The notes beneath the pieces were generated by a model that did not search any database, had not been told where the DNA came from, and saw only the letters and a list, made by a program, of their open reading frames with translations. From CAZMVY01 sp964569765 (GTDB lineage: Bacteria > Planctomycetota > Phycisphaerae > UBA1845 > PWPN01): 18,451 nucleotides of DNA. Every line of letters begins with the position of its first letter. The first letter of the stretch is position 1. Made by a program: the position numbers and the translations under genes. Of the stretch, positions 1 through 7,678 are shown piece by piece. The stretch is from assembly GCA_964569765.1 (NCBI GenBank), contig CAZMVY010000079.1:1-18451 (forward strand), read 5' to 3'.

Positions 1-1033
1 GCGGGTCGGTCTGGAACAGGATCGCCCCGATGTGGCGCAGCTCCTGATCGGCGGCGGGACGCAGGGCCTCCCGGCCGGGCAGCCTGCGCGAATAGACGTA
101 CATGTGGAACGGCAGTCCGCCGAGTTTGCTACCCCACTGGCTGTTGTAGTCCCAGGGGCTTCTTGCCCCGCGGCCCTGCTGGTTCTTCGACCTCCAGTCA
201 AGCATCTTCGCAATCCGGGCCAGTGCCGCCTTGTGCGTCTCCGTTCCGGGCTTGAGGTGGGGCAGCCCCGCGGAATACGCCTCCAGGACGTACATGACCA
301 CGGACGGCGCGCCATCCTTCCAATAGTTGAACTTGATCCGACGAGGCTCCAGACGGTTGAGCCAGTCCACGGCCTCGCCGGCTGCCTGAAGGTACTGTGC
401 GTCGCCGGTCTCGTCGTACAGAAGGAACGCGAGCGAAGCGAAGACGCCGCTGGAACACCACCATTCGCCGCCGTACTTCGGCCAGAGGCCGTCGGTAATG
501 CCGCCCGCCTCGCCGACATAGTTGTCGAGCACAAGCTTCGCGTACAGCCTCACGGAGTCCAGGTAGCGGGCCTTGTCGTTCGGATCGGCGCAGCGAACGG
601 ATGTGGCCAGGATCCCCATCGCGATGCTGGAGCTGTCGCCCACATACCAGCCGCCTTCTTTCTCGCCGGGTTTACGGGCATAGTTCATGTAATAGGCGCC
701 GACGGGGATCATCCTGCGCTGGAACTCGATCATGCGGTCGGACCAGCGTCGGCAGGCATCGAGGTATCGGGGCTCGCCTGTCATATCAAAAGCAACGCAC
801 AGCGCCCGCACCGCATAGGAATCGATGTAGAACGGAACGGGCCTGGGGACCTGGCGGGCGTCGCGGTTGAGTTCCTTCGCGGCCACGTCACAGAGCCGGA
901 AAAACCCGCCACGGAAATCCGTGTCGGCGGTCCGACTGACCGGAGCCGCCCGCGGCGAGAGCGTGCATGAGCCGGCCGCCAGCGCAAAGGCAGCCCCGCA
1001 GAAGACTCGAACGGCAGTGCAGGTCGCCCGCAT
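1..1033 (-). CDS. Secreted alpha/alpha-barrel-like protein, 3' end truncated
   Basis: The reading frame is open on the minus strand from an ATG at 1031-1033 to the left edge, giving 344 codons with no stop, so the C-terminus is missing. A GGGGG run lies about 7 bases upstream of the ATG. The N-terminus (MRATCTAVRVFCGAAFALAAGSC) is a signal peptide with a lipobox-like AGSC ending at Cys23, so it may be a lipoprotein. The rest is helical with repeated aromatic-rich turns, for example YIDSYAVRAL, GGWYVGDSSS, KYGGEWWCSSGVF and SPWDYNSQWGSKLGG. That pattern resembles the (alpha/alpha)6 toroid of carbohydrate-active enzymes such as GH88/GH105-type or related barrels, but I cannot name the family. 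It lies 165 bp downstream of another secreted carbohydrate-directed protein on the same strand, which fits a role in extracellular glycan processing. Codon structure is convincing; the function is inference. Confidence 0.75.
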   Translation of the reverse strand, partial: MRATCTAVRVFCGAAFALAAGSCTLSPRAAPVSRTADTDFRGGFFRLCDVAAKELNRDARQVPRPVPFYIDSYAVRALCVAFDMTGEPRYLDACRRWSDRMIEFQRRMIPVGAYYMNYARKPGEKEGGWYVGDSSSIAMGILATSVRCADPNDKARYLDSVRLYAKLVLDNYVGEAGGITDGLWPKYGGEWWCSSGVFASLAFLLYDETGDAQYLQAAGEAVDWLNRLEPRRIKFNYWKDGAPSVVMYVLEAYSAGLPHLKPGTETHKAALARIAKMLDWRSKNQQGRGARSPWDYNSQWGSKLGGLPFHMYVYSRRLPGREALRPAADQELRHIGAILFQTDP

Positions 1034-1059
1034 CCTGTACCCCCGATTCGCGAACCGAC

Positions 1060-1080
1060 GCCGGGATCCGCGGATCCGGC
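1060..1080. repeat. Short inverted repeat upstream of the alpha/alpha-barrel gene
   Basis: The segment contains the perfect 14-bp palindrome GGATCCGCGGATCC (1064-1077). GCCG at 1060-1063 and CGGC at 1077-1080 can extend the arms if one G is bulged. It sits 27 bp upstream of the start at 1033 and about 120 bp past the stop at 1199, between two minus-strand genes. It could be a protein-binding site or a hairpin; no T-run follows it, so an intrinsic terminator is not supported. It could also be chance in GC-rich DNA. Confidence 0.3.
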
Positions 1081-1198
1081 GGAGCGCGTCGGCTGCCGCC
1101 CCGTGTGACGGTGTGCGCGGCCTGTCCGACGGCGTGCTCATTTCGCGGGCGGGCGGCGACGACGCCGATCGCTCGCAATTCCGTCGTCATGGCAAATG

Positions 1199-3682
1199 CT
1201 ACCGGCACGCGGGCGGACGGTTGGCGCCGTTGAAACACTTTTCGAAGACGGCGAAGTCGGCGTCGTCCACGTCGCCGTCGCGGTCGAAGTCGGCGGCTTC
1301 GCAAGCCGGTCCGACCGGCGTGCGAGCCTGGCCGCTGTAACACGACTTAAAGTGGTTGAAGTCGCGCAGGTCTACATCGCCGTCACCATCGAAGTCGGCC
1401 GGGACCGTCTGCCGGGCTTCGGTGATCTCGATGTAATTGAGGCTCCAGTCGCCCCCATCGGACACGACGCGCAGGACCTGCCAGTTCGCGGCCTCCAGGG
1501 GGAGCCGCGGGACGACCACGGTGACCCAATCCTGCGAGCCTTGTGTGGCGGGAAACTTCCTCAGCCCGGAGACATCGCGGCCGTTCATCTCGATATGGAA
1601 CGTCCCACCGGCCGTCGCGGAGGCCACCCGCAGCCCGACGTCGTAGTCTCCGGCGAACGGAACGTTCACGAGGTATTCGAGCCATTCGCCGGCTTCCAGA
1701 GCGGTTACGTCGTAGCCGCCGGCGGCGTCGGTGCACGACTCGATATCCACATCGTCCGACCGGAGCCGGCCGCCGGAGTTGCCGCGCGTGGAATCGTGAT
1801 ATGCGATGGATTCGCCGCCGTTGTCGTAATACTCCGCCTGAATGACGCCGGGGACGCTGAAGGGTGCGCCGAGGTAGGGCGTCCGACCGGGGGGCGGCCC
1901 GAGCCGCACGGCGGCGAAGCGGTCCGCACGCGTGCCGTGAATGAGCGCGCGGGAGCGGAAGAACGACTGGTATGCAAGGCCGAAGTAGCCGCGGCTGTGC
2001 CCGTTGTTCGTAACGGAGGCGATCCGCTCGCCGTCCACGTAATACTCGATCGTGGAGCCGTGGCAGTCGATTCGGAACCGCCGCCATGCGGTTGCATCCG
2101 CGTAGAGCTGGTCAGATTCGCGGAAGTCCGTGAACGTGCCGTTGACAATGATGCCGGCGCGGATCCGCCCGTCGCCCGAGTCGTACGTGAGGGCGTAGCA
2201 GTTCCCGCCGCCGTACGTGGAAAGCCCAAAGGCGCCCGTGCCGCTGTCCCGCGCAAAGAGGCCGTATCGCTCGAAGCCGTCATCGCTGACATCGGGGCGG
2301 TATTCACAGTAGATGTCGGCCTCTACGGAGTAGTCGGCATCCGCAAAATCTCCGCAGCGCACCGTCTCGACGCCGCCGTTCGGTGCGGTCACATCGAGAA
2401 CGTACCCGTCGCCCTCCGGCGAGGACGGTGAGAACGGCCTCACGTCGTTGAACCGGAACTTGTCTTCCCAGCCGGGCCGCCGGCCCTTCTCCGGAAATGA
2501 GTCGAAAAACGGAAGGCTGCCCGGCGTCTCTTCTCTCACGAGCAGTACGGCGTTGGCTACGGGCCGTTCCTCGCCCTCCGCGGGAGCGTTTCGCATCGAG
2601 CCGTTGACCACGAGGGTCGACGAGCCGCCGCCCTCGAGATTCAAGGCGTCGACCGCGCCAAGCGTGGTGCGGAGGAACTCCGCCATCTCGCTGAAGGTCA
2701 TGCCCATGCTGTCCGCGGAACGACCGTCCACGACGACGAGGAAGAGTTGCGTGTTGCTCCAGGCCAGCACGGTCCGCGGATGCCGGCTGTCTACGTAGGA
2801 GCCGGCGTACTTCGCCCAGTTTGCGGTGAAAGGCGCCCCGTCGTGAAGGAGCCAGCCGCAGCCGGTGACGGCCATGTCGGCGTTGTTGAACTCAGGCGTG
2901 CTGGTGGCGAACCGCATCCGCAGGCGATCGCCGACGGCCGTCCGGGCGACCACCGTATCGCGGGCCTCGCCGCACGCGTGAATGACCATCCCGCCGGCGG
3001 GAATGGCGTTGTTCGTTGAGGCTGAGCCGGTCTTGACCGCACTGACGATCCCGGAGATCTCCTTGTCGCCGCGCATCGGATAGCTGACGTCCGTGAGAAT
3101 CACCTCGACGCCCTCGATCGCGGTTCCGGTGCTGGGAGCCCAAGCGGGGGTGTACGCCGTGATCCTGTCCTCCTGAGCGGGCCGGTTGTACTGGTGGAGC
3201 GTCGTCGTAGAACCGTCGGCGAAGGTGAGCCGGCCGGGAACGTGAGCGATCTCGTCGCGGATTACGGGCAGGCGCGAAGGTCCGAAAAGGAACGTCTCAT
3301 ACCGGGAAATCGGGGGTTCGAGAATCTCGCCGCCGGAAGCGGTGGCACCCTGGATAATCGGTACGGTAGTATCAAAGAACGAGCCGTTGATAGCCGCCAG
3401 CACACGGTGTCCCGGGGGCTTGTCGTAGAGCCTGGCGATGGCGCTGGTCGTTGCGCGCGAGGTGAAGTTGCGCCGCGACTGCGGCCAGCCGACTTCGAGT
3501 TTGTATTCGGAACGAAAGCGGGCGGCCGCAACGACGTGAACCCTCACCGGCCCGGACAACTGATAGACCGTGTATGTGACTCCGGGCGCAACAGCATCGC
3601 CGCCGGCCTGGCGCACGATCGCGCTCATCATCACGACCATTGTCAGGCCGACCGAGCCTGAGAAGACTCCGCGAGCCTTCAC
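1199..3682 (-). CDS. Secreted phosphodiester glycosidase (NAGPA) with LamG-like, CBM6-like and dockerin-like domains
   Basis: This 827-residue protein starts at GTG (3680-3682); GGAGGA 8 bases upstream supports that start, and the nearby ATG at 3685-3687 is out of frame and closes at once. Residues 1-31 form a signal peptide. Residues about 45-384 match the phosphodiester glycosidase / NAGPA family, with AAINGSFFD (96-104), LFLVVVDGRS (313-322) and LNLEGGGSSTLVVNG (347-361). Family members remove N-acetylglucosamine or related sugars from phosphodiesters or exopolysaccharide. Residues about 393-597 look like a concanavalin/LamG fold; about 606-754 (QAEYYD start, GEWLEYLVNVP, LNYIEI) are CBM6-like; 762-827 carry two EF-hand-like Ca2+ loops typical of dockerin type I repeats. 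The domain order suggests an exported, glycan-bound enzyme. The exact substrate is unknown. A minus-strand extended -10 promoter lies about 70 bp upstream. Confidence 0.88.
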   Translation of the reverse strand: MKARGVFSGSVGLTMVVMMSAIVRQAGGDAVAPGVTYTVYQLSGPVRVHVVAAARFRSEYKLEVGWPQSRRNFTSRATTSAIARLYDKPPGHRVLAAINGSFFDTTVPIIQGATASGGEILEPPISRYETFLFGPSRLPVIRDEIAHVPGRLTFADGSTTTLHQYNRPAQEDRITAYTPAWAPSTGTAIEGVEVILTDVSYPMRGDKEISGIVSAVKTGSASTNNAIPAGGMVIHACGEARDTVVARTAVGDRLRMRFATSTPEFNNADMAVTGCGWLLHDGAPFTANWAKYAGSYVDSRHPRTVLAWSNTQLFLVVVDGRSADSMGMTFSEMAEFLRTTLGAVDALNLEGGGSSTLVVNGSMRNAPAEGEERPVANAVLLVREETPGSLPFFDSFPEKGRRPGWEDKFRFNDVRPFSPSSPEGDGYVLDVTAPNGGVETVRCGDFADADYSVEADIYCEYRPDVSDDGFERYGLFARDSGTGAFGLSTYGGGNCYALTYDSGDGRIRAGIIVNGTFTDFRESDQLYADATAWRRFRIDCHGSTIEYYVDGERIASVTNNGHSRGYFGLAYQSFFRSRALIHGTRADRFAAVRLGPPPGRTPYLGAPFSVPGVIQAEYYDNGGESIAYHDSTRGNSGGRLRSDDVDIESCTDAAGGYDVTALEAGEWLEYLVNVPFAGDYDVGLRVASATAGGTFHIEMNGRDVSGLRKFPATQGSQDWVTVVVPRLPLEAANWQVLRVVSDGGDWSLNYIEITEARQTVPADFDGDGDVDLRDFNHFKSCYSGQARTPVGPACEAADFDRDGDVDDADFAVFEKCFNGANRPPACR

Positions 3683-3748
3683 GCCATCGTCCTCCGCTGA
3701 CGATCGAAACGGATCGTACTCTCCCGCCGCATGTTTTCGACCAATCTC

Positions 3749-3776
3749 ATTATACCATTAACTTGCCGCTTGCCAC
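3749..3776 (-). promoter_or_regulatory. Promoter for the phosphodiester glycosidase gene
   Basis: On the minus strand a perfect TATAAT (3749-3754) is preceded by TGG, giving an extended -10. GTGGCA (3771-3776; 4 of 6 matches to TTGACA) lies 16 bp upstream. Transcription would begin near 3742 and give a leader of about 60 bases that includes the GGAGGA ribosome binding site. The patch is visibly richer in A and T than its surroundings. Confidence 0.55.
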
Positions 3777-4140
3777 CGCTACTCTGACGCAAAACCTTGT
3801 CTTTCCGGGCGCGCGATCGGTTTTCTCCACCGCCGAGGCCGGCTGGCGGCCGTCGCCAGCGGGCGGCGTTCTTCGGGTCGGATAATAGGACCACCGGCCG
3901 GCGGCCAGAATCCGGGCCCGGCAGTACGAGGCGCGAGCTGCCAGCCGCGTGCGAAGGCCGCGCAATACCCACCGGGGCTATCCGGAGAATGCGCCACGGA
4001 CTTCGCATCTAACGTCCGGCGCGTTCAGTGGTTACGATCGTTACGAGCCGCGCATGCGGTTCAGAACTCACAAGGGCCGCACTGGGGCATTGCGCGCTTG
4101 GGCGGCTCGCATGATGAACGCCGCGGCCACAGCGAGCCGG

Positions 4141-4169
4141 TTGAAAGCCTTTCCGACGAGCGATATGTT
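4141..4169 (+). promoter_or_regulatory. Candidate promoter for the agmatinase gene
   Basis: TTGAAA (4141-4146, 5 of 6 to consensus) is followed after exactly 17 bp by TATGTT (4164-4169, 4 of 6, with the key second A and last T). The predicted start near 4176 gives a leader of about 68 bases. The -10 and the next two bases (TATGTTCC) recur in the candidate promoter at 6319-6347, which strengthens both. Confidence 0.45.
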
Positions 4170-4243
4170 CCCGGCGTGTCGTACGATCTCCCAGAGAAGT
4201 CGGACCCGCGACCCCTCGGGCGCGAGGCCAGGAGACCCCGGGT

Positions 4244-5173
4244 ATGAACGAAGAGAGTCTGTTTCAATCTCCTTGGAACTTCCTGGGCCTGCCGGAGGAA
4301 CTGGCATCACGGGAGCGGGCCCGCGCGTGGCTGCTGCCGGTGCCCTACGAGTCCACCACATCCTATGGCGCGGGGACGCGCAACGGCCCGGCGGCGATCA
4401 TCGCCGCCTCCCGGCAGGTGGAACTCTTCGAGTACGAGTTCGGCAACGAGCCGGCCGCCGGATACGGCGTGCACACGATGAACCCGCTGGCGCTCGTGCA
4501 CCGCAGCCCAGAGGCGATGGTGAAGGCAATCGAGGAGGCGGTCGCGGGCGTTCTGTCCGGCGAGCCGCGGCCGGAGGTGCTGGTGATGCTCGGCGGGGAG
4601 CATACGATTTCTGCGGGAACAGCGCGTGCCTTGGCGGGGGTGAATGTCGCGAGCGACCTCGTATGCGTTCAGGTGGACGCCCACGCCGACCTGCGCGATC
4701 AATACGAGGGGTCGTCGTTCAGCCACGCCTGTGCGGCCCGCCGGATTCTTGACGTCTGTCCGGTCTTTCAGATCGGCATCCGAAACATCTCCGCGGGCGA
4801 GGAGCCCTTCCGTCGCCAATGCAGCCGCGTGAAGACGGTCTTTGCGGAGGAATCCACGTCCTCGGACGGGGCGTTCCTGAGGGACCTGGCCGCGTTCGTC
4901 CGCGGCAAGCGGGTGTTCCTCACGATCGACCTCGACGGGCTCGATCCTTCGATCATGCCGGCCGTCGGCACGCCCGAGCCGGGCGGGATCTCCTGGCAGC
5001 GGATGCTTGAGGTGGCGAAGGTGATCTGCAAGGAGGCGGCGCACGTGCCGGTCTTCGACGTGGTGGAACTGGCTCCGATCCCCGGCTTCATCGCTCCTGA
5101 TTTCCTGGCTGCCAAGCTCGTTTACAAGATTTTGTCATACATACTGCTGCGAAACGTAGCCGGGGGAAAGTGA
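4244..5173 (+). CDS. speB: Agmatinase-family ureohydrolase
   Basis: The 309-residue product belongs to the arginase/agmatinase/formiminoglutamase family, which hydrolyses guanidino groups using two Mn2+ ions. All six usual metal ligands are present: His120 (LGGEHT), Asp145, His147 and Asp149 (DAHADLRD), and Asp229 and Asp231 (DLDGLDPS). SHAC (160-163) and the substrate-side PEPGG (245-249) also fit agmatinases. The likely reaction is agmatine to putrescine plus urea. Length is normal for the family. AGGAG about 9 bases upstream supports the ATG. The gene heads a plus-strand set with a DHS-like and an ODC-like enzyme, consistent with polyamine synthesis. Related substrates such as aminopropylagmatine cannot be excluded from sequence, so the symbol is a family-level assignment. 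Confidence 0.87.
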   Translation: MNEESLFQSPWNFLGLPEELASRERARAWLLPVPYESTTSYGAGTRNGPAAIIAASRQVELFEYEFGNEPAAGYGVHTMNPLALVHRSPEAMVKAIEEAVAGVLSGEPRPEVLVMLGGEHTISAGTARALAGVNVASDLVCVQVDAHADLRDQYEGSSFSHACAARRILDVCPVFQIGIRNISAGEEPFRRQCSRVKTVFAEESTSSDGAFLRDLAAFVRGKRVFLTIDLDGLDPSIMPAVGTPEPGGISWQRMLEVAKVICKEAAHVPVFDVVELAPIPGFIAPDFLAAKLVYKILSYILLRNVAGGK

Positions 5174-5300
5174 AACGGACACGGAGAACCTCGCCGTGAT
5201 CGAAAGGATCCGGCGCGAGTCAGGTTCCGAGTACGTGGCCGTTCGAGCAGACCATCTGGTGCACCTGTACCGGACGCACAGGCACGCGAGCCTGCGATAG
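5160..5300 (+). pseudogene. Small open frame, possible C-terminal gene remnant
   Basis: After a TAG at 5157-5159 this frame is open to TAG at 5298-5300. A GTG at 5196 behind GGAGA could encode 34 residues. The translation includes ENLAVIERIRRESG and then EYVAVRADHLVHLYRTHR, which reads like the ordered C-terminal helix and strand of a larger protein rather than random GC-rich sequence. From memory it recalls the VxVRPDHLxxLYR ends of some secreted planctomycete glycan-related proteins, but I cannot verify this. It overlaps the last codons of the agmatinase gene in another frame. It may be a decayed tail of a deleted gene, a real small protein, or chance. Confidence 0.25.
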
Positions 5301-5399
5301 TCAACACTCCGCGTGTTTACATCCGAAGCCGGGCCGGCTATCCTTGATAACCGTCCGGGGCTTGTTGATTCTACCCAAGACTATAGGAGTCAAGGCCAG

Positions 5400-6236
5400 A
5401 TGAAGCACAGACTGATTCTCGCCGTGATCGTCCTGTTTGATGCCGGTTCCGTTTGCTTCGGCTGGGGACCTGAAGGCCACTACATCGTGGCCCGGATAGC
5501 CGAATTCAACCTGACGCCGAGGACGAAGGCGGCCGTGGCCGAACTGCTGGGCAAGGAGTCGCTGACGGATGTGGCGACATGGGCCGATGAGATCCGGAAG
5601 CGGGACGATTATGCCTGGTCCAGGAAGCTGCACGGCGCAACGGTTGCGGGCGACGCTCCCTCGTTCGAGATGAAACGCGATTGCCCCGACGGTTGCGTCG
5701 TCTCCGCGATCACGAAGTTCACGGATACGCTCGAGAGGCCCAGCGCGGATCGAAAAGAAAGGGTCGAGGCGCTCAAGTTCATCGTGCATTTTGTCGGTGA
5801 CATTCACCAGCCTATCCATATCAGCAGTAGTCGCCAACTCAACGAGCACCGTAACAAGATCGAGTTCTTCGGGCAGCCGGCGACGCTTCACGTTGTCTGG
5901 GATGCCCTGTTGATCCGGCACACAGGCAAGGCCCAGGAGGCGTATGCGAACGATCTTCGCCGCAAGATCACGACCGCGCAGTTCGCGAGGTGGTCAGCCG
6001 AGACGGACCCGGCGGTCTGGGCCAACGAGTCCTACGAGATGGCCAGGCGGTTCGTCTATGTGCTGCCCGATGACGGCAAGCTCGGACAGGAGTACTTCGA
6101 ACGGTGCATCCCGGTCGTCAACGAGCGCCTGTCGATGGCCGGGGTGCGCCTGGCAACGCGGCTGCAGGGAATCTTCGACGCGAAGGCTGCGACGCAGGCG
6201 GCCGCGGCGAGCGCGCCCACGGCGCTGGGCCGCTGA
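5400..6236 (+). CDS. Secreted S1/P1-type zinc nuclease
   Basis: Starting at ATG 5400, with AGGAG 11 bases upstream, gives 278 residues and a clean signal peptide. An in-frame ATG at 5313 would bury that signal behind 29 extra residues, so I reject it. Cleavage after Gly21 exposes Trp22, matching the N-terminal zinc-ligand Trp1 of nuclease P1. The other expected zinc ligands follow in order: His27 (WGPEGH), Asp63 (TWADEI), His78 (KLHGA), His130, Asp134 and His140 (HFVGDIHQPIH), His164 and Asp168 (LHVVWD). The family cleaves single-stranded RNA and DNA, and some members remove 3'-phosphates from nucleotides. The enzyme would act outside the cytoplasm. It sits between polyamine genes, which is unexpected; nutrient (phosphate or nucleoside) scavenging is the simplest role. 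Confidence 0.9.
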   Translation: MKHRLILAVIVLFDAGSVCFGWGPEGHYIVARIAEFNLTPRTKAAVAELLGKESLTDVATWADEIRKRDDYAWSRKLHGATVAGDAPSFEMKRDCPDGCVVSAITKFTDTLERPSADRKERVEALKFIVHFVGDIHQPIHISSSRQLNEHRNKIEFFGQPATLHVVWDALLIRHTGKAQEAYANDLRRKITTAQFARWSAETDPAVWANESYEMARRFVYVLPDDGKLGQEYFERCIPVVNERLSMAGVRLATRLQGIFDAKAATQAAAASAPTALGR

Positions 6237-6318
6237 TGCGGCATCGGGCGCGCGCTCGCCCTTCATCGCTCACACGGCCGGCGCCCTGATTCTTCCCATC
6301 AAACGGGCTGCTCGCGTC

Positions 6319-6347
6319 TTGCAACGACCGCACGGCCGGAGTATGTT
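6319..6347 (+). promoter_or_regulatory. Candidate promoter for the DHS-like gene
   Basis: TTGCAA (6319-6324, 4 of 6) is separated by exactly 17 bp from TATGTT (6342-6347). The predicted leader to the ATG at 6521 is about 167 bases. The pattern TTGxAA-17-TATGTTCC is shared with the agmatinase promoter candidate at 4141-4169. The rest of the 6237-6520 gap shows no gene. Confidence 0.4.
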
Positions 6348-6520
6348 CCTTCGGCCTTCAGCCGCCGCGCGCGTCTGCGAGCGAAGGGACGAGGCTTCGC
6401 ACCAAGGCGGCCGCCGCGACCCGAGCACCGGCTGCCGGAACCCGATTGTTCTGCATGCGACCGACGGCCGCGCAGGAGTGAGGAATCAAGAGTCAGGAGC
6501 CAGGACACAGGAGAACGCGG

Positions 6521-7678
6521 ATGGGCAAGGTGGAATTGCCGAAGAAGTTCAAGAGCAAGTACCCGCACAAGTTCGGCAAAGGCAAGCATCGCTTTCTGTG
6601 CGGTCAGCGGATCCTGCCGAAGCCGATCACAGGCCGGGAGACGCTCGAGGACCTCATCGATCACGCGTTCCTCGCGTACAACGCCGCCCGGCTCCAGGAG
6701 GCCTGCCGGCTCTACACCGAGCGGATGCTCCAGCCCGACGTGACGGTGGGCATGAGCCTGGCCGGTGCGCTGACGCCCGCGGGGCTGGGCGCCTCGGCCG
6801 TCATCCCGCTGATCAAGGCGGGGTTCGTTGACTGGATCGTCTCCACCGGCGCGAACCTCTACCACGACATGCACCACGCGATGAACCTGCCGCTCTATCG
6901 CGGTTCGCCGTTCGTCCGCGACCCGGAGCTGCGCAGGGTCGGCGTCGTCCGCATCTACGACATCCTGCTCGATTACAACGACGTGCTGATGCAGACGGAT
7001 CACATTCTGCGGCAGATTCTGCTCCAGCCGGAGTTTCAGCACGAGATGGGTACGGCGGAGCTGCACTACCGGCTCGGCAAGTACTGCGCGGAGTTCGAGA
7101 AGCAGACCGGCTTGAAGGACGCCTCGATCCTGGCGGCAGCGTACCGGGCGGGCGTGCCGTGCTTCTGCCCGTCGCCGGGCGACTCGACGATCGGCATGAA
7201 CGTAGCCGGTCTGGAGTTCCGCGGGAGCAAGCTGCGGATCAACCCCTCGCGTGACGTGAACGAGACGACGGCGATCGTGCTCGATGCCAAACTGAACAAG
7301 CGCCGCACCGGCGTCGTGCTCGTCGGCGGCGGTTCGCCGAAGAACTTCACGCTCCAGACCGAACCGCAGATCCAGGAAGTCCTGCGGATTCCCGAGGCGG
7401 GGCACGACTTCTTCATTCAGTTCACCGACGCAAGGCCGGACACCGGCGGCCTGTCCGGCGCCACTCCGCACGAGGCCGTGAGCTGGGGCAAGGTCGATCC
7501 AACGAAGCTGCCCGATGCGGTCGTGTGCTACCTCGACTCGACGGTGGCGCTTCCGATGCTCACTCACTACGCGCTGGCCCGGCACAAAGCGCGCAAGCTC
7601 AAGCGGCTGTATGACCGGCTGCCGGCGCTGATGGAACGCGAGGAGAAGGAGTACTGGAAGCACAACAAGCGGCTGTAG
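6521..7678 (+). CDS. Deoxyhypusine synthase-like enzyme, probable homospermidine synthase
   Basis: The 385-residue product is a clear member of the deoxyhypusine synthase family, which uses NAD+ to cleave a polyamine and transfer an aminobutyl group to a lysine-bound intermediate. STGANLYHD (108-116) matches the NAD-binding region, GVVLVGGGSPKNF (264-276) holds the lysine (Lys274) equivalent to the catalytic one, and SGATPHEAVSWGK (312-324) matches the substrate-binding loop. Bacteria lack eIF5A, so homologues in bacteria are generally thought to act on free polyamines, notably making sym-homospermidine from putrescine. AGGAG at 6509-6513 is 7 bases before the ATG, at the end of a purine-rich stretch with further AGGAG copies at 6474 and 6495. 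An ODC-like gene follows after 130 bp. Product specificity is inference. Confidence 0.87.
   Translation: MGKVELPKKFKSKYPHKFGKGKHRFLCGQRILPKPITGRETLEDLIDHAFLAYNAARLQEACRLYTERMLQPDVTVGMSLAGALTPAGLGASAVIPLIKAGFVDWIVSTGANLYHDMHHAMNLPLYRGSPFVRDPELRRVGVVRIYDILLDYNDVLMQTDHILRQILLQPEFQHEMGTAELHYRLGKYCAEFEKQTGLKDASILAAAYRAGVPCFCPSPGDSTIGMNVAGLEFRGSKLRINPSRDVNETTAIVLDAKLNKRRTGVVLVGGGSPKNFTLQTEPQIQEVLRIPEAGHDFFIQFTDARPDTGGLSGATPHEAVSWGKVDPTKLPDAVVCYLDSTVALPMLTHYALARHKARKLKRLYDRLPALMEREEKEYWKHNKRL

Larger units (their letters stand above)
3683..4243. other. Divergent intergenic region without a gene
   Basis: These 561 bases separate the minus-strand phosphodiester glycosidase gene from the plus-strand agmatinase gene. 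An AT-richer patch at about 3730-3765 holds a minus-strand promoter, and 4141-4169 holds a plus-strand promoter candidate. A 7-bp hairpin with a GCAT loop (GAGCCGC/GCGGTTC, one G-U pair) lies at 4045-4062, next to a doubled GTTACGA. Short open frames on both strands here have arginine-rich, low-complexity translations and no family resemblance, so I call none of them genes. I see no tRNA or recognised riboswitch. Confidence 0.6.

Noticed and set aside
32..970. Plus-strand open frame of 312 codons at the left end
   Set aside because: It is antisense to the minus-strand alpha/alpha-barrel gene, whose translation has coherent aromatic-rich repeats and a signal peptide. The plus-strand translation has no family features.
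1196..2431. Plus-strand open frame of 411 codons
   Set aside because: It mirrors the C-terminal half of the phosphodiester glycosidase, including the dockerin and CBM6 codons; this is the common antisense openness of GC-rich genes.
3881..3886. GATAAT as a plus-strand -10 box
   Set aside because: No -35-like hexamer lies 16-18 bp upstream, and the agmatinase start is over 350 bp away.
4045..4062. Hairpin GAGCCGC-GCAT-GCGGTTC, considered as group II intron domain V
   Set aside because: It lacks the catalytic triad, GNRA loop and length of domain V, and no intron-encoded protein is nearby.
5313..5399. Upstream in-frame ATG extending the S1/P1 nuclease by 29 residues
   Set aside because: It would bury the signal peptide and misplace the N-terminal Trp ligand; ATG 5400 has AGGAG upstream.
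6299..7663. Minus-strand open frame of 454 codons
   Set aside because: It is antisense to the DHS-like gene, which has unmistakable family motifs on the plus strand.
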